From Methylovorus menthalis (lineage in GTDB: Bacteria; Pseudomonadota; Gammaproteobacteria; Burkholderiales; Methylophilaceae), in the NCBI RefSeq assembly GCF_020523625.1, contig NZ_JAJAQH010000005.1, positions 1-64,000 on the forward strand: 64,000 nt of DNA, given 5' to 3'. Of the stretch, positions 30,778-38,865 are shown piece by piece. Numbering within the stretch: position 1 is the first letter of the stretch; every line of letters begins with the position of its first letter. The translations under genes were made by a program, and so were the position numbers. The notes beneath the pieces were generated by a model. That model saw only the letters and a list, made by a program, of their open reading frames with translations, was not told the origin of the DNA and did not search any database.

Positions 30778-30804
30778 GACTGACCAAAAGTGTCAGTCCT
30801 TTTT
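30778..30804 (+). terminator. Rho-independent terminator of valS
   Basis: GACTGAC (30778-30784) pairs with GTCAGTC (30792-30798), then CTTTTT. An adjacent upstream hairpin (AATGACGG / CCGTCATT, 30749-30777) lacks a T tract and may aid termination. It separates valS from the riboswitch transcript. Confidence 0.78.
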
Positions 30805-30822
30805 AAACAAGCAGATAGTGCG

Positions 30823-30851
30823 TTGACTTTACCCGATGGCGGGGCGTTAAT
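30823..30851 (+). promoter_or_regulatory. Putative sigma-70 promoter of the riboswitch transcript
   Basis: TTGACT (30823-30828) is followed 17 bases later by GTTAAT (30846-30851), a good -35 and a weak -10. The predicted start near 30858 falls at the 5' edge of the c-di-GMP aptamer. Confidence 0.55.
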
Positions 30852-30856
30852 AGACA

Positions 30857-30945
30857 CATGAAAAGGCAAACCCGTTTGAAAGAACGGAGACGCAAAGCTT
30901 CCGGTCTAAGGAGAAATCTATGATAGCGGAGCCGCCACCCCTCCC
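30857..30945 (+). ncRNA. Cyclic di-GMP-I (GEMM) riboswitch
   Basis: The GEMM-I core is easy to read. GGCAAACC opens the aptamer (from 30865) and a stem CCGTT/AACGG is capped by a GAAA tetraloop. Then come the near-invariant GACGCAAAGC (30889-30898), the tetraloop-receptor side TTCCGGTCTAAGG, and the returning strand ATGATAGCGGAGCC. The order and spacing match the Vibrio Vc2 type. It lies about 95 bases before the start codon of an exported protein. The expression platform is not clear: I see no strong terminator, only a hairpin at 30992-31013, so control at translation is as likely as attenuation. ON or OFF direction cannot be told. Confidence 0.9.
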
Positions 30946-31040
30946 GTAAGCCAACCGGCAGACCGCCTTTTCGCAAAATATTCAATTTTTTGTTCTTAAC
31001 ACCGTTAAAGAACACTATGGATGCAAGACGAGAGGACGAC

Positions 31041-32285
31041 ATGATGAACCCCAGAAACGCAATATTGGCTGCGATCAGTATCATGGCCAGCACCGCAGGA
31101 ATGACTGCTCAAGCTGCGGACTACATCAAGTGCACGGGCACATCAGGCAAAACGATTTATACCAATATGCCCTTTATGTGTGCAGACGCTGCCAAGCAAG
31201 CGCAAGAAGCAACAAAAGCCGCACTCGCTGCGCAAGCGGCGAAAGAGGCCGCTGCCAAAGCTGCCGCAGAAAAGGCGGCCGCTGAAGCCAAGGCTGCTGC
31301 TGAGAAGGCTGCTGCTGTAAAAGCCGCGGCAGCTGCGGTCAAGGCAAATGCGCTGGTCACCGATGCTGTATTTTCCCCCGATAGCTTCTGGTACACCCCT
31401 ATTCCTAAAGAGGTAGAACTCCACCCCTATACGGCTCAATACACACAAGAGTTTCTGCGTCAGAAAAAAGCCTACTATGGTACGGTCACGATCAACACCT
31501 CCAAATACTCAAGCCCAGTGTATGTCGCGGATAATAAAACTACTCCTGTAAGAGTGAATCAATGGGATTGCCAAAATAAAGGCTATAAGGACTCTGGCCT
31601 ACTCACACAGTGGGCTAGCGTCCCAGTGCCTAGCTATGCGGTTCCTGCAGAAGGTACTGATATGGAGATGACGGTTTATCAGCCCTCTACAGACACCGTA
31701 TGGGAGTTTTGGAAAGCCAAGAAAGAAAATGGCGTGTGGTACGCATGCTGGGGTGGAAGCCTGCCAAATGCATCCAAGAGCAATGGTGTGTTTTACAAGT
31801 ACTATGGTACAACGGCTACCAGCCTACCGTTCCTGGGCGGGCAAATTACCGCTGAGGAGCTGGAGCGCGGCGAAATTAAGCATGCTATCGGCATAGCATT
31901 GGTAGATACCGAACATTACAACCTGTTCTCTTGGCCAGCTAATCGCTCGGATGGCTGGAACGGTAATAAATTAGCTTATCGAATTGCAGAAGGCCAACGT
32001 TTCCGCCTGGATCCTAGCATTGATGTGAATTCATTGAAGTTGAGCAAAGCCGGGAAAATTATTGCCAAAGCGGCACAGACTTATGGCTTCGTGGTGTGGG
32101 ATAAAGCTGGCTCAATTTCACTCCGTGCACAAAATGCATACTCTTATACGAAGCTTGGAAAGCCAAATCCTTACCCAGCCTTGTTTGAGAACAAGCCGAA
32201 TTATTCGGTCATGGAAGGTTTCCCTTGGGATCGTCTGCAATTCCTGCCCATGGATTACGGCAAGCCTCAAACCACGAGCAAGTAA
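31041..32285 (+). CDS. Exported protein of unknown function under c-di-GMP riboswitch control
   Basis: A 414-aa secreted protein. The signal peptide ends near AQAAD (about residue 26). A short segment like the DUF4124 motif (YIKCTGTSGKTIYTN) follows, then about 75 residues of Ala/Lys/Glu-rich helix (TolA-like, about 45-115). A roughly 300-residue globular domain rich in Trp/Tyr follows, with TATSLPFLGGQIT and WPANRSDGWNGN. I cannot assign that domain to a characterised family. The start is the first ATG after the AGAGGA ribosome binding site; an ATG 51 bases upstream has none. Regulation by c-di-GMP suggests a surface, matrix or wall role. Confidence 0.8.
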   Translation: MMNPRNAILAAISIMASTAGMTAQAADYIKCTGTSGKTIYTNMPFMCADAAKQAQEATKAALAAQAAKEAAAKAAAEKAAAEAKAAAEKAAAVKAAAAAVKANALVTDAVFSPDSFWYTPIPKEVELHPYTAQYTQEFLRQKKAYYGTVTINTSKYSSPVYVADNKTTPVRVNQWDCQNKGYKDSGLLTQWASVPVPSYAVPAEGTDMEMTVYQPSTDTVWEFWKAKKENGVWYACWGGSLPNASKSNGVFYKYYGTTATSLPFLGGQITAEELERGEIKHAIGIALVDTEHYNLFSWPANRSDGWNGNKLAYRIAEGQRFRLDPSIDVNSLKLSKAGKIIAKAAQTYGFVVWDKAGSISLRAQNAYSYTKLGKPNPYPALFENKPNYSVMEGFPWDRLQFLPMDYGKPQTTSK

Positions 32286-32294
32286 TTAAACGGC

Positions 32295-32543
32295 TTAACT
32301 CGTCCGTTTGCGGATGTGAAATGTAAACACCTTGTCCTGCATAGCCTCATCCGGCTCTTGCAGGGCAAGCATTTCATGGCCGGTCTGTTTGCAGAACGCC
32401 TGAAAATCTTTTACCGACCCAGGGTCGGTTGCCAATACCTTCAACACTTGGCCGGGCTCTAGCTCGGCCAAACCTTTTTTACAGCGCAAAATGGGGAGCG
32501 GGCATTTCAAGCCACGTGCATCCAGTTCTTTTGTGAATTCCAT
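32295..32543 (-). CDS. TusA-like sulfur carrier protein
   Basis: An 82-aa sulfurtransferase of the TusA/YeeD family. The CPxP motif (CPLP) near residue 14 holds the persulfide Cys in LDARGLKCPLPILRCKKGL. Such proteins pass sulfane sulfur to tRNA thiolation, cofactor synthesis or sulfur oxidation. It is encoded 20 bases downstream of a rhodanese gene, a plausible sulfur donor. A longer reading upstream overlaps that gene and is not favoured. Confidence 0.87.
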   Translation of the reverse strand: MEFTKELDARGLKCPLPILRCKKGLAELEPGQVLKVLATDPGSVKDFQAFCKQTGHEMLALQEPDEAMQDKVFTFHIRKRTS

Positions 32544-32563
32544 TTGATACGTCTCTTTCACTA

Positions 32564-32893
32564 TCAGGATTGAGGTGGGGCAAAGGGAAACCCAGCCCTT
32601 CCCCATGCCAATACACCGCCCTGCAGGTTATACACATGCTCCCGACCATGGCTGGCAATAAACGATGCAGCCTGTCCTGAGCGGATGCCGCTATGGCAGT
32701 AAAAAACCAGCGTCTCGCTTCCCCCAGTCAAATCATCCACGCTGGCAGCAATGATGGATAGCGGAATATGAGTTGCGCCAGCGATGATGCCGCGAGCGAC
32801 TTCATCCGCGTTGCGTACATCAATCAATCGCAGATTGCCTTTCTCTAGGAGGGAAAACAGTTCGGCGGCGTCTATGTCTTTATGAGTTGTCAT
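32564..32893 (-). CDS. Rhodanese-like domain protein
   Basis: A single-domain rhodanese of 109 aa with the active-site loop CHSGIRSG; Cys is the persulfide-bearing residue. LIDVRNADE and the GGVLAWGRAGFP ending are typical. No signal peptide is seen, so it should work in the cytoplasm, probably with the downstream TusA-like carrier. The start (MTTHKDIDA) gives the compact family length. Confidence 0.87.
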   Translation of the reverse strand: MTTHKDIDAAELFSLLEKGNLRLIDVRNADEVARGIIAGATHIPLSIIAASVDDLTGGSETLVFYCHSGIRSGQAASFIASHGREHVYNLQGGVLAWGRAGFPFAPPQS

Positions 32894-33086
32894 GGTGGGG
32901 CCTAAACAGAAAAGTGGTGTGCAACGGCGTCGACTTAACGCGGAGAGGATGCATAAAACAGTCGATATCTTCTTACGACGAGATCCAGCCAAATTGAGTA
33001 AGGAAGAATAGTCTTAGTTTTTTTACCCAATGGTCACAGCTCCGCTGGTGATGTGACGCCAAGCACTTGAGGCGACGATTTTAGCG

Positions 33087-33647
33087 TTAATGCGATACGC
33101 CGTCTCTTGTTAGCACTTTAAGTGCTGTCATCCAGAGTATTTTCAAGTCAAAGATCAGCGATTTCTTGTGCAGGTATTCGGCATCCAGTTGTACTTTTTG
33201 CGGAATAGGCAGCTCATCCCGGCCATTTACCTGTGCCCAGCCAGTCAGCCCAGGCACCATTTTGTCCACGCCCATATCGGTGCGTAATGCAACCAGGTCA
33301 TCCTGATTGAACAAGGCCGGACGTGGCCCGACAAAGCTCATGTCACCCTTGAATATGCTCCACAGTTGCGGCAACTCATCCAGGCTGGATTTACGCAAAA
33401 ACCCTCCTATCGGTGTCAGCCACCGCGCCGGATCATCCAGCAGGTGTGTCGCCACGGCAGGGGTATCGATACGCATGCTACGGAATTTCGGCATTTTGAA
33501 AATGCGGTTATACCGCCCCACTCGGTCACTCCAGTAAAGCACCGGGCCGGGGGAGGTGAGACGAATGGCAAGCGCGACGGCTAAAATGGGGAAAACCAGC
33601 AATGTTGCGGCAATCAAGGCTAATGCCAAATCAAATACTCGTTTCAT
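33087..33647 (-). CDS. Small polyprenol-phosphate sugar-1-phosphate transferase (PglC/WreU-type)
   Basis: A 186-aa monotopic phosphoglycosyl transferase. An N-terminal re-entrant helix (about 5-28) is followed by the catalytic DE pair in SSLDELPQLW, KGDMSFVGPRPAL and PGLTGWAQVNGRDEL. It would put the first sugar phosphate on undecaprenyl phosphate, starting the repeat unit. It overlaps the upstream reductase gene by 4 bases. That pairing matches WreQ-WreU and suggests UDP-D-QuiNAc (or FucNAc) as donor. It is the last gene of the locus. Confidence 0.88.
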   Translation of the reverse strand: MKRVFDLALALIAATLLVFPILAVALAIRLTSPGPVLYWSDRVGRYNRIFKMPKFRSMRIDTPAVATHLLDDPARWLTPIGGFLRKSSLDELPQLWSIFKGDMSFVGPRPALFNQDDLVALRTDMGVDKMVPGLTGWAQVNGRDELPIPQKVQLDAEYLHKKSLIFDLKILWMTALKVLTRDGVSH

Positions 33648-34594
33648 ACGTCATCCTTGGCTTGCGCTGAACGTCGTAACCCTTCATCGAGAGTGATTTT
33701 TGGACTCCATCCCAATATGCGTTGAGTCTTATGTATATCGACTTGCAACGAGCCGCACAGGCGCTGAAAAAAACTGGATTTATTCAGCAATGCGGCACCA
33801 AGCCTGAGTAAAGGCAGGGGCACAAAAAACAGTCGTGCCGATTTACCTGACGCTTGCCCCATGCGCCTTAATAGATCGGCGGTGGAGATATCCTCACCAT
33901 CACTCACCAGAAATATCTCATTGGCAGCAGCAGGGTGATCGAGACAAGTGACAATCAGATCTACCAGATTATCCAATGCTACCAGGCTGCGCCGATTATC
34001 GGTAACCGCCGCCAGTGGCAATGGAATACCATGATCCAGCCAGCGCATCATGGTAGCAAAGTTGGCTTTTACCCCCGGGCCATAAACTAACGGGGGGCGG
34101 ATGATCACGACCTCCATGCCAGTCTCTGCCGCCAGATTTAGCAACGCTTGCTCCGCTTCATATTTTGAAATTCCATATGCATCTGCTGGCGCGGGAATGT
34201 CATCGGCAGAGTAAGCGTGGCCAGGTTCTGTTGATTCGCCATTCACCTTGATGGAACTGAGGAAAATAAACCGTTTCACACCCAGTGCCGCTGCTTGTCG
34301 CGCCAGATTGAGGGTGGCTTCGACATTGATGTAACGAAATTCACTCAAGGCATCTTCGCTGTGCTCTGACATGACATGCACGCGCGCGGCGAGATGAACC
34401 ACGGTTTTTACATCCCATAGTGGGGCCGCCCAATCGGTTTGAGCAGTGATCTCGTCCGAATGAGCAATCTCCATATCTCGTAGTAGCTGCACAGAGGAGC
34501 GCACAGCACCGCGAACGGTGACATTTTCTTTCAGCAGTCTTGTGCAAAGTGCCGTGCCGACGAACCCATTTGCACCTGTAACCAACATCGTCAT
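33644..34594 (-). CDS. NAD(P)-dependent SDR, UDP-4-keto-6-deoxy-HexNAc 4-reductase candidate (WbpV/WreQ-like)
   Basis: A 316-aa extended SDR with GANGFVG near the start, STEPGHAYSADD, the YGISK catalytic motif (YxxxK) and VYGPGVKANF. Proteins of this kind reduce the 4-keto intermediate made by a WbpM-type dehydratase to UDP-D-QuiNAc or FucNAc. No WbpM-type gene is seen in the window, so the substrate must come from elsewhere or the role differs. It is coupled to the phosphoglycosyl transferase. Confidence 0.72.
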   Translation of the reverse strand: MTMLVTGANGFVGTALCTRLLKENVTVRGAVRSSVQLLRDMEIAHSDEITAQTDWAAPLWDVKTVVHLAARVHVMSEHSEDALSEFRYINVEATLNLARQAAALGVKRFIFLSSIKVNGESTEPGHAYSADDIPAPADAYGISKYEAEQALLNLAAETGMEVVIIRPPLVYGPGVKANFATMMRWLDHGIPLPLAAVTDNRRSLVALDNLVDLIVTCLDHPAAANEIFLVSDGEDISTADLLRRMGQASGKSARLFFVPLPLLRLGAALLNKSSFFQRLCGSLQVDIHKTQRILGWSPKITLDEGLRRSAQAKDDV

Positions 34595-34598
34595 TGCA

Positions 34599-35729
34599 TT
34601 AGGGTGCCTTGTGCCACACAGTTCGATTCACGTAGTCGGTGTAGCTTTCTACGATGCGAAGCACTTGTTTAGAGACTGCTGGGTTCTCGTAATCATGGAC
34701 GTGTCTAACCGGATGCTTGAGAGGATCATGTTGCGCTATTGTTATACGGACGGCATCAAGTACACGTTCTTTTTTCAGCCCAGCCATAATCAGTGTACCC
34801 GCATCCATCCCTTCAGGGCGCTCATGCGCATTGCGGATCGTGATGGCGGGCAAGTTCAGAAGCGAGCCTTCCTCCGTAATGGTGCCGCTATCGGATATTA
34901 CACAGAGCGCTTCCATCTGCAGGCGTATGTAATCGCAAAAGCCAAATGGTTTCATGAATTGAATACGAGCATCTGCTTGCACTCCCTGCAGCATGTCCAG
35001 GCGCTTCCTGGTGCGAGGATGCGTTGAAACGATAACTGGTAGATCGTAAGACTCGGCCAAGGCGTTTAATGTCTCCAGTAAATCAATCAGATTCTCTGGG
35101 GTATCTACATTTTCCTCTCGATGCGTACTGACTAGAAAGAATTTCCCGTTTTCTAATCCCATTTGGGTGATTACATTGGACGCTTTTATTTTTGGCATGT
35201 AATGATCAAGCACTTCTCGCATGTGGGAACCAGTTTTGATGATGGTCTCAGGCCTTACTCCTTCAGCAATCAGATAGCGACGTGCATGTTCGGTTAAAAC
35301 GAGGTTTATATCGCTTAGGTGGTCAAGTACTTTGCGGTTTAATTCCTCAGGAACACGTTGATCAAAGCAGCGATTGCCCGCTTCCATGTGAAATACTGGA
35401 ATTTTTCGACGCTTGGCAGCAATGACGGCCAGACAGGAGTTGGTGTCGCCATACAGCATTATGGCATCGGGTTTTTCACTTTCTAAGACCTCGTCGGCTT
35501 TTTCAATGACACGAGCTATGGTTTGCGCTGCGTTATTTCCCACTGCTTCCAGAAAATGATCTGGTTTCCGTATGCTCAGATCTTCGAAGAACAGTTGATT
35601 AAGTTCATAGTCATAGTTTTGGCCAGTGTGAACCAACACATGCTTGGTGTGTTGATCGAACTCGGCGATGACTCTGCTCATCTTAATCAGTTCTGGGCGT
35701 GTGCCCACGATAGTCATGACCTTAAGCAT
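34599..35729 (-). CDS. UDP-HexNAc C2-epimerase of the L-FucNAc/L-QuiNAc pathway (FnlC/WbvD-like)
   Basis: A 376-aa GT-B-fold epimerase of the WecB superfamily. GTRPELIKMSRVIAEF opens it; HMEAGNRCFDQRVPEELNRK and SDSGTITEEGSLLNLPAITI are the UDP-binding and catalytic segments. With the two upstream genes it completes the three-step route from UDP-GlcNAc to a UDP-2-acetamido-2,6-dideoxy-L-hexose. It overlaps the dehydratase gene by 8 bases. Confidence 0.86.
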   Translation of the reverse strand: MLKVMTIVGTRPELIKMSRVIAEFDQHTKHVLVHTGQNYDYELNQLFFEDLSIRKPDHFLEAVGNNAAQTIARVIEKADEVLESEKPDAIMLYGDTNSCLAVIAAKRRKIPVFHMEAGNRCFDQRVPEELNRKVLDHLSDINLVLTEHARRYLIAEGVRPETIIKTGSHMREVLDHYMPKIKASNVITQMGLENGKFFLVSTHREENVDTPENLIDLLETLNALAESYDLPVIVSTHPRTRKRLDMLQGVQADARIQFMKPFGFCDYIRLQMEALCVISDSGTITEEGSLLNLPAITIRNAHERPEGMDAGTLIMAGLKKERVLDAVRITIAQHDPLKHPVRHVHDYENPAVSKQVLRIVESYTDYVNRTVWHKAP

Positions 35730-36732
35730 GCAATTCTTCCTTGATGTAATCTAGTTTTAGTAACAATTCTTTGATTTGCTCGATATTGAGACGCTGAGTG
35801 TTGTGTGAGGTGTAGTCATCCAGAAGGGAGATACTTTCTTCCCCTTCACTGAAATATTTTGCGTAATTTAAATCACGATTGTCAGCCGGGATGCGGTAAT
35901 ACCCGCCCATATCTTGCGCATGGGCCATTTCCTCACGAGAAATCAATGACTCATAGAGCTTTTCGCCATGGCGGGTTCCGATCACGCGAGTAGAAGTATT
36001 CGCCATGAATATCTCTTTAAGGGCTTCAGCTAAGTCGCCGACCGTCGAGGCGGGTGCTTTCTGGACGAAAATGTCGCCTTGCTGGCCGTGAGTGAATGCA
36101 TAAAGCACCAAATCGACTGACTCCTCGAGCGACATCAAGAAGCGAGTCATATGTGGGTCGGTTACCGTGATGGGATTTCCAGATTTAAGCTGGTTAACAA
36201 AGAGCGGGATTACGGACCCACGCGATGCCATCACATTGCCGTATCGAGTCGCGCAAAAAACGGTTTCGTCAGTACGTTGCATGCGTGCTTTTGCTACCAT
36301 GATTTTTTCAGCCATGGCTTTTGAAATACCCATTGCGTTAATGGGATAGACGGCTTTGTCAGTGCTCAATACAACGACCCTCCGCACCCCATTTTCCGTT
36401 GCAGCATTGAGTACATTCTCCGTGCCTATCACATTGGTGCGAACCGCTTCCATAGGATAGAACTCACAAGAAGGCACTTGTTTAAGGGCTGCCGCATGAA
36501 ATACATAATCAACCCCTTTCATGGCCTGGCTAATACTTAGTGGATCACGGACATCCCCAATGTAGAAGCGAAGTTTTGAACTATTGAATGCAATGCGTAG
36601 ATCTTCTTGTTTTTTTTCATCCCTGCTGAAAATACGGATTTCCTTGACGCCCGTATTTAAGAAGCGATTCAGCACGGTCTGCCCAAAGGAGCCTGTACCG
36701 CCGGTTATCAATAGAACACTGTTATCAAACAT
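35722..36732 (-). CDS. fnlA: UDP-GlcNAc 4,6-dehydratase/5-epimerase (FnlA/WbjB/CapE-like)
   Basis: A 336-aa SDR of the FlaA1/CapE group. GGTGSFGQT is the nucleotide loop. The catalytic triad uses the unusual MxxxK motif (M134-GIS-K138) in place of YxxxK, a hallmark of the inverting 5-epimerase branch. It converts UDP-D-GlcNAc to UDP-2-acetamido-2,6-dideoxy-L-arabino-hexos-4-ulose, the first committed step toward L-FucNAc or L-QuiNAc. Confidence 0.9.
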   Translation of the reverse strand: MFDNSVLLITGGTGSFGQTVLNRFLNTGVKEIRIFSRDEKKQEDLRIAFNSSKLRFYIGDVRDPLSISQAMKGVDYVFHAAALKQVPSCEFYPMEAVRTNVIGTENVLNAATENGVRRVVVLSTDKAVYPINAMGISKAMAEKIMVAKARMQRTDETVFCATRYGNVMASRGSVIPLFVNQLKSGNPITVTDPHMTRFLMSLEESVDLVLYAFTHGQQGDIFVQKAPASTVGDLAEALKEIFMANTSTRVIGTRHGEKLYESLISREEMAHAQDMGGYYRIPADNRDLNYAKYFSEGEESISLLDDYTSHNTQRLNIEQIKELLLKLDYIKEELHA

Positions 36733-36747
36733 AATTTGAATGACTCC

Positions 36748-37602
36748 TTAAACCTTATCCTTGTGCATCGCTTCGATCATTTCATGCCAGTCTGGGGCGC
36801 GGTAGCCTGTCGCGCTGGAAAATTTCTCCGAACTCAACGACCTGTCTATGGTGATCTGCTCGTCTGTTTGTATCTCAACTTGTTTTTGATAAACCTTGGC
36901 TATCAAGCGAAGCAACGCATCTTTGTTAATTGGTTGAGCAGCTACATGGTACAGACCTTCGAGCGTGCTATCCGGAATAACCACATCTCTTAAGACCTTG
37001 GCAAACTCTAAGGAAGGAAGACCTGAAAATATTGCATTTCGGTATCCTTTGCAGGTGTCTTGGGATAAGAACCACTCTAGCAAGCCAAATTTAGTACCTA
37101 GTTCGTGACCAATCGTGGATGTACGTAATGTTAAAACACCAGGGGCGATCACCTCTCCCAAATGCTTGGTTTTTCCATAGATATCCGTTGCATCCGATTG
37201 ATCATCTTCCAGGTAGTTTCCCTTCTTCCCAGAAAAGACACAGTCTGTACTTATGTGAATCAGGCGAGCACCCGTAAGCTGGCATAGCTTTGCTAACCGG
37301 TGAGGTAGCAAAGCATTGATGCTTAAAGCCGCAATGGGATCATTCCCCATTGGCAAGTGTTTGGTCAGCCCCGCGCAATTTACGATGACATCGGGCTTTG
37401 CTTCGTTCAGCAACTGGGCGAGGTGATCCTGGTTCGTCAGCTCGACCCCGTATAACCAACTCACCTGGCTTGTTCCAGGTATTATTGGCTTTCGGGAAGT
37501 ACGCAGTGAACCGGTTACTTCCCAGTTTTTATTTTGGGCCAAAACTCGAAGCACAGTGCTGCCAATCATGCCATTAGCCCCGAGAATCAAAATTTTCTTC
37601 AA
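36748..37602 (-). CDS. RmlD-like reductase of the L-QuiNAc/L-FucNAc pathway (WbvR/QnlA-like)
   Basis: A 284-aa SDR of the RmlD type with GANGMIGSTVLR, HISTDCVFSG and YGKTK. It lacks the C-terminal cupin domain that makes FnlB/CapF about 370 aa. In Vibrio cholerae O37 an RmlD-like reductase (WbvR) replaces FnlB and directs the pathway to UDP-L-QuiNAc. That is the favoured reading here, by size and domain content. The start codon is TTG, directly after the stop of the glycosyltransferase gene; later Met codons would break the Rossmann motif. Confidence 0.72.
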   Translation of the reverse strand: MKKILILGANGMIGSTVLRVLAQNKNWEVTGSLRTSRKPIIPGTSQVSWLYGVELTNQDHLAQLLNEAKPDVIVNCAGLTKHLPMGNDPIAALSINALLPHRLAKLCQLTGARLIHISTDCVFSGKKGNYLEDDQSDATDIYGKTKHLGEVIAPGVLTLRTSTIGHELGTKFGLLEWFLSQDTCKGYRNAIFSGLPSLEFAKVLRDVVIPDSTLEGLYHVAAQPINKDALLRLIAKVYQKQVEIQTDEQITIDRSLSSEKFSSATGYRAPDWHEMIEAMHKDKV

Positions 37603-38865
37603 TTAACGTGTCCTTATATCCTCAAAATGCCTGATCAGCTGTGAAACCAGTTTTTCATGGGCGAAGTGCTCAAGATAGTAAGCTTGCGCATTTTCCGCCA
37701 TTTTATTTCGTTCGGCAGATGACATGTTATACATACGCAAAACAGCCTCAGCCAATCCCTTAGAGTTCTCGGCAGATACTGCCAAGCCAGCTTGTGCTTC
37801 AGTCACCAGACGAGCCCCCTCGCCATTGACGCAAGCAATGATCGGCCGACCAGCAGCCATATAAGCTTGAATTTTATTCGGAACAGTCGCTGCAAAAATC
37901 TCTTTGTCTGCAAGCGTTACGAGGAGGGCTGACGCTTTTTGCATGAAACCGGGCATAGACTCTACCGGGAAGCGACCTGGTAAATGAAGATTTTTCAGTC
38001 CTCGCTTATTAACTTGCTCTAGCATTGATAAGCGGCAACTTCCGTCACCAACAACAATGAACTGGATATCTGGATAGTCTTTCAAATGGGTTGCTGCTTC
38101 GACAATCACATGGACTGCCTGCGCGGCACCGATATTACCTGCAAACATGACAGAGAACGGCGCGTCTAGCCCTGGAACGTCAGGTACTTTGTCATTTGTG
38201 CGGAGAAGAAAGCTGCCATCTACCGAGTTCGGATAGTACCTAATGGGCGTGCCGGAAGCTAATTTACTTACCGGTTCGATAAAGGCACGTGATTGCACGA
38301 GCAACAGGTCGGCGTGTGTATAAATAAATCGTACTAATTGCTCCACCGCCCATAACACGAATCGATTCTTGACATAGCCTGTGGCGGAAAGACTTTCAGG
38401 CCACAAGTCTTGCACCCAAATAACTACGGGTGCTCGCTTGATCCAACCTAGAAGTAAGCCAGGCAGGGCTTGCAGTAGTGGAGATACTCCATAAACAAAG
38501 ACCACATCATATTTTTGTCGCCGTTTCAGCCAAGGTCCAATGAGCGTGCCAAAAATGATGAAGGATATATAGTTAAGGGCCAGACATATTTTACTATTCT
38601 TTCCTCGCGGAATCAGAGGGACGCGGCTGATAGTTATGCCCGCGTTTTTTTCATGAGTACATTTCCAGAAATTGTAGCCTGGATAGATTACCCCTTCAGG
38701 GTAGTTCGGCTTGCCTGTTAGTACGTCAACCTCTTCCCCTGACTCTACAAGCGTGCGGGTAACCTCATTGATGCGGAACCCCTCCGGCCAGAAATATTGA
38801 CTAACGATGAGAATGCGCACTTTGTCTGGATCTTTCAAAAACATGTTTAAGAAATGCGCTCGCAT
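37603..38865 (-). CDS. wbuB: GT4-family glycosyltransferase (WbuB-like)
   Basis: A 420-aa GT-B enzyme. RILIVSQYFWPEGFRINEVTR and GKPNYPEGVIYPGY are typical of WbuB, the L-FucNAc/L-QuiNAc transferase found beside fnl/qnl genes. VMFAGNIGAAQ and the C-terminal nucleotide-sugar binding region with YMAAGRPIIACVNGEGA follow. The true start is unsure: the reading overlaps the upstream gene by 65 bases, and ATG at 38844 or GTG at 38820 (right at the conserved VRILIVSQ) would shorten the overlap. Place beside the UDP-L-HexNAc genes supports the acceptor/donor guess. Confidence 0.82.
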   Translation of the reverse strand: MRAHFLNMFLKDPDKVRILIVSQYFWPEGFRINEVTRTLVESGEEVDVLTGKPNYPEGVIYPGYNFWKCTHEKNAGITISRVPLIPRGKNSKICLALNYISFIIFGTLIGPWLKRRQKYDVVFVYGVSPLLQALPGLLLGWIKRAPVVIWVQDLWPESLSATGYVKNRFVLWAVEQLVRFIYTHADLLLVQSRAFIEPVSKLASGTPIRYYPNSVDGSFLLRTNDKVPDVPGLDAPFSVMFAGNIGAAQAVHVIVEAATHLKDYPDIQFIVVGDGSCRLSMLEQVNKRGLKNLHLPGRFPVESMPGFMQKASALLVTLADKEIFAATVPNKIQAYMAAGRPIIACVNGEGARLVTEAQAGLAVSAENSKGLAEAVLRMYNMSSAERNKMAENAQAYYLEHFAHEKLVSQLIRHFEDIRTR

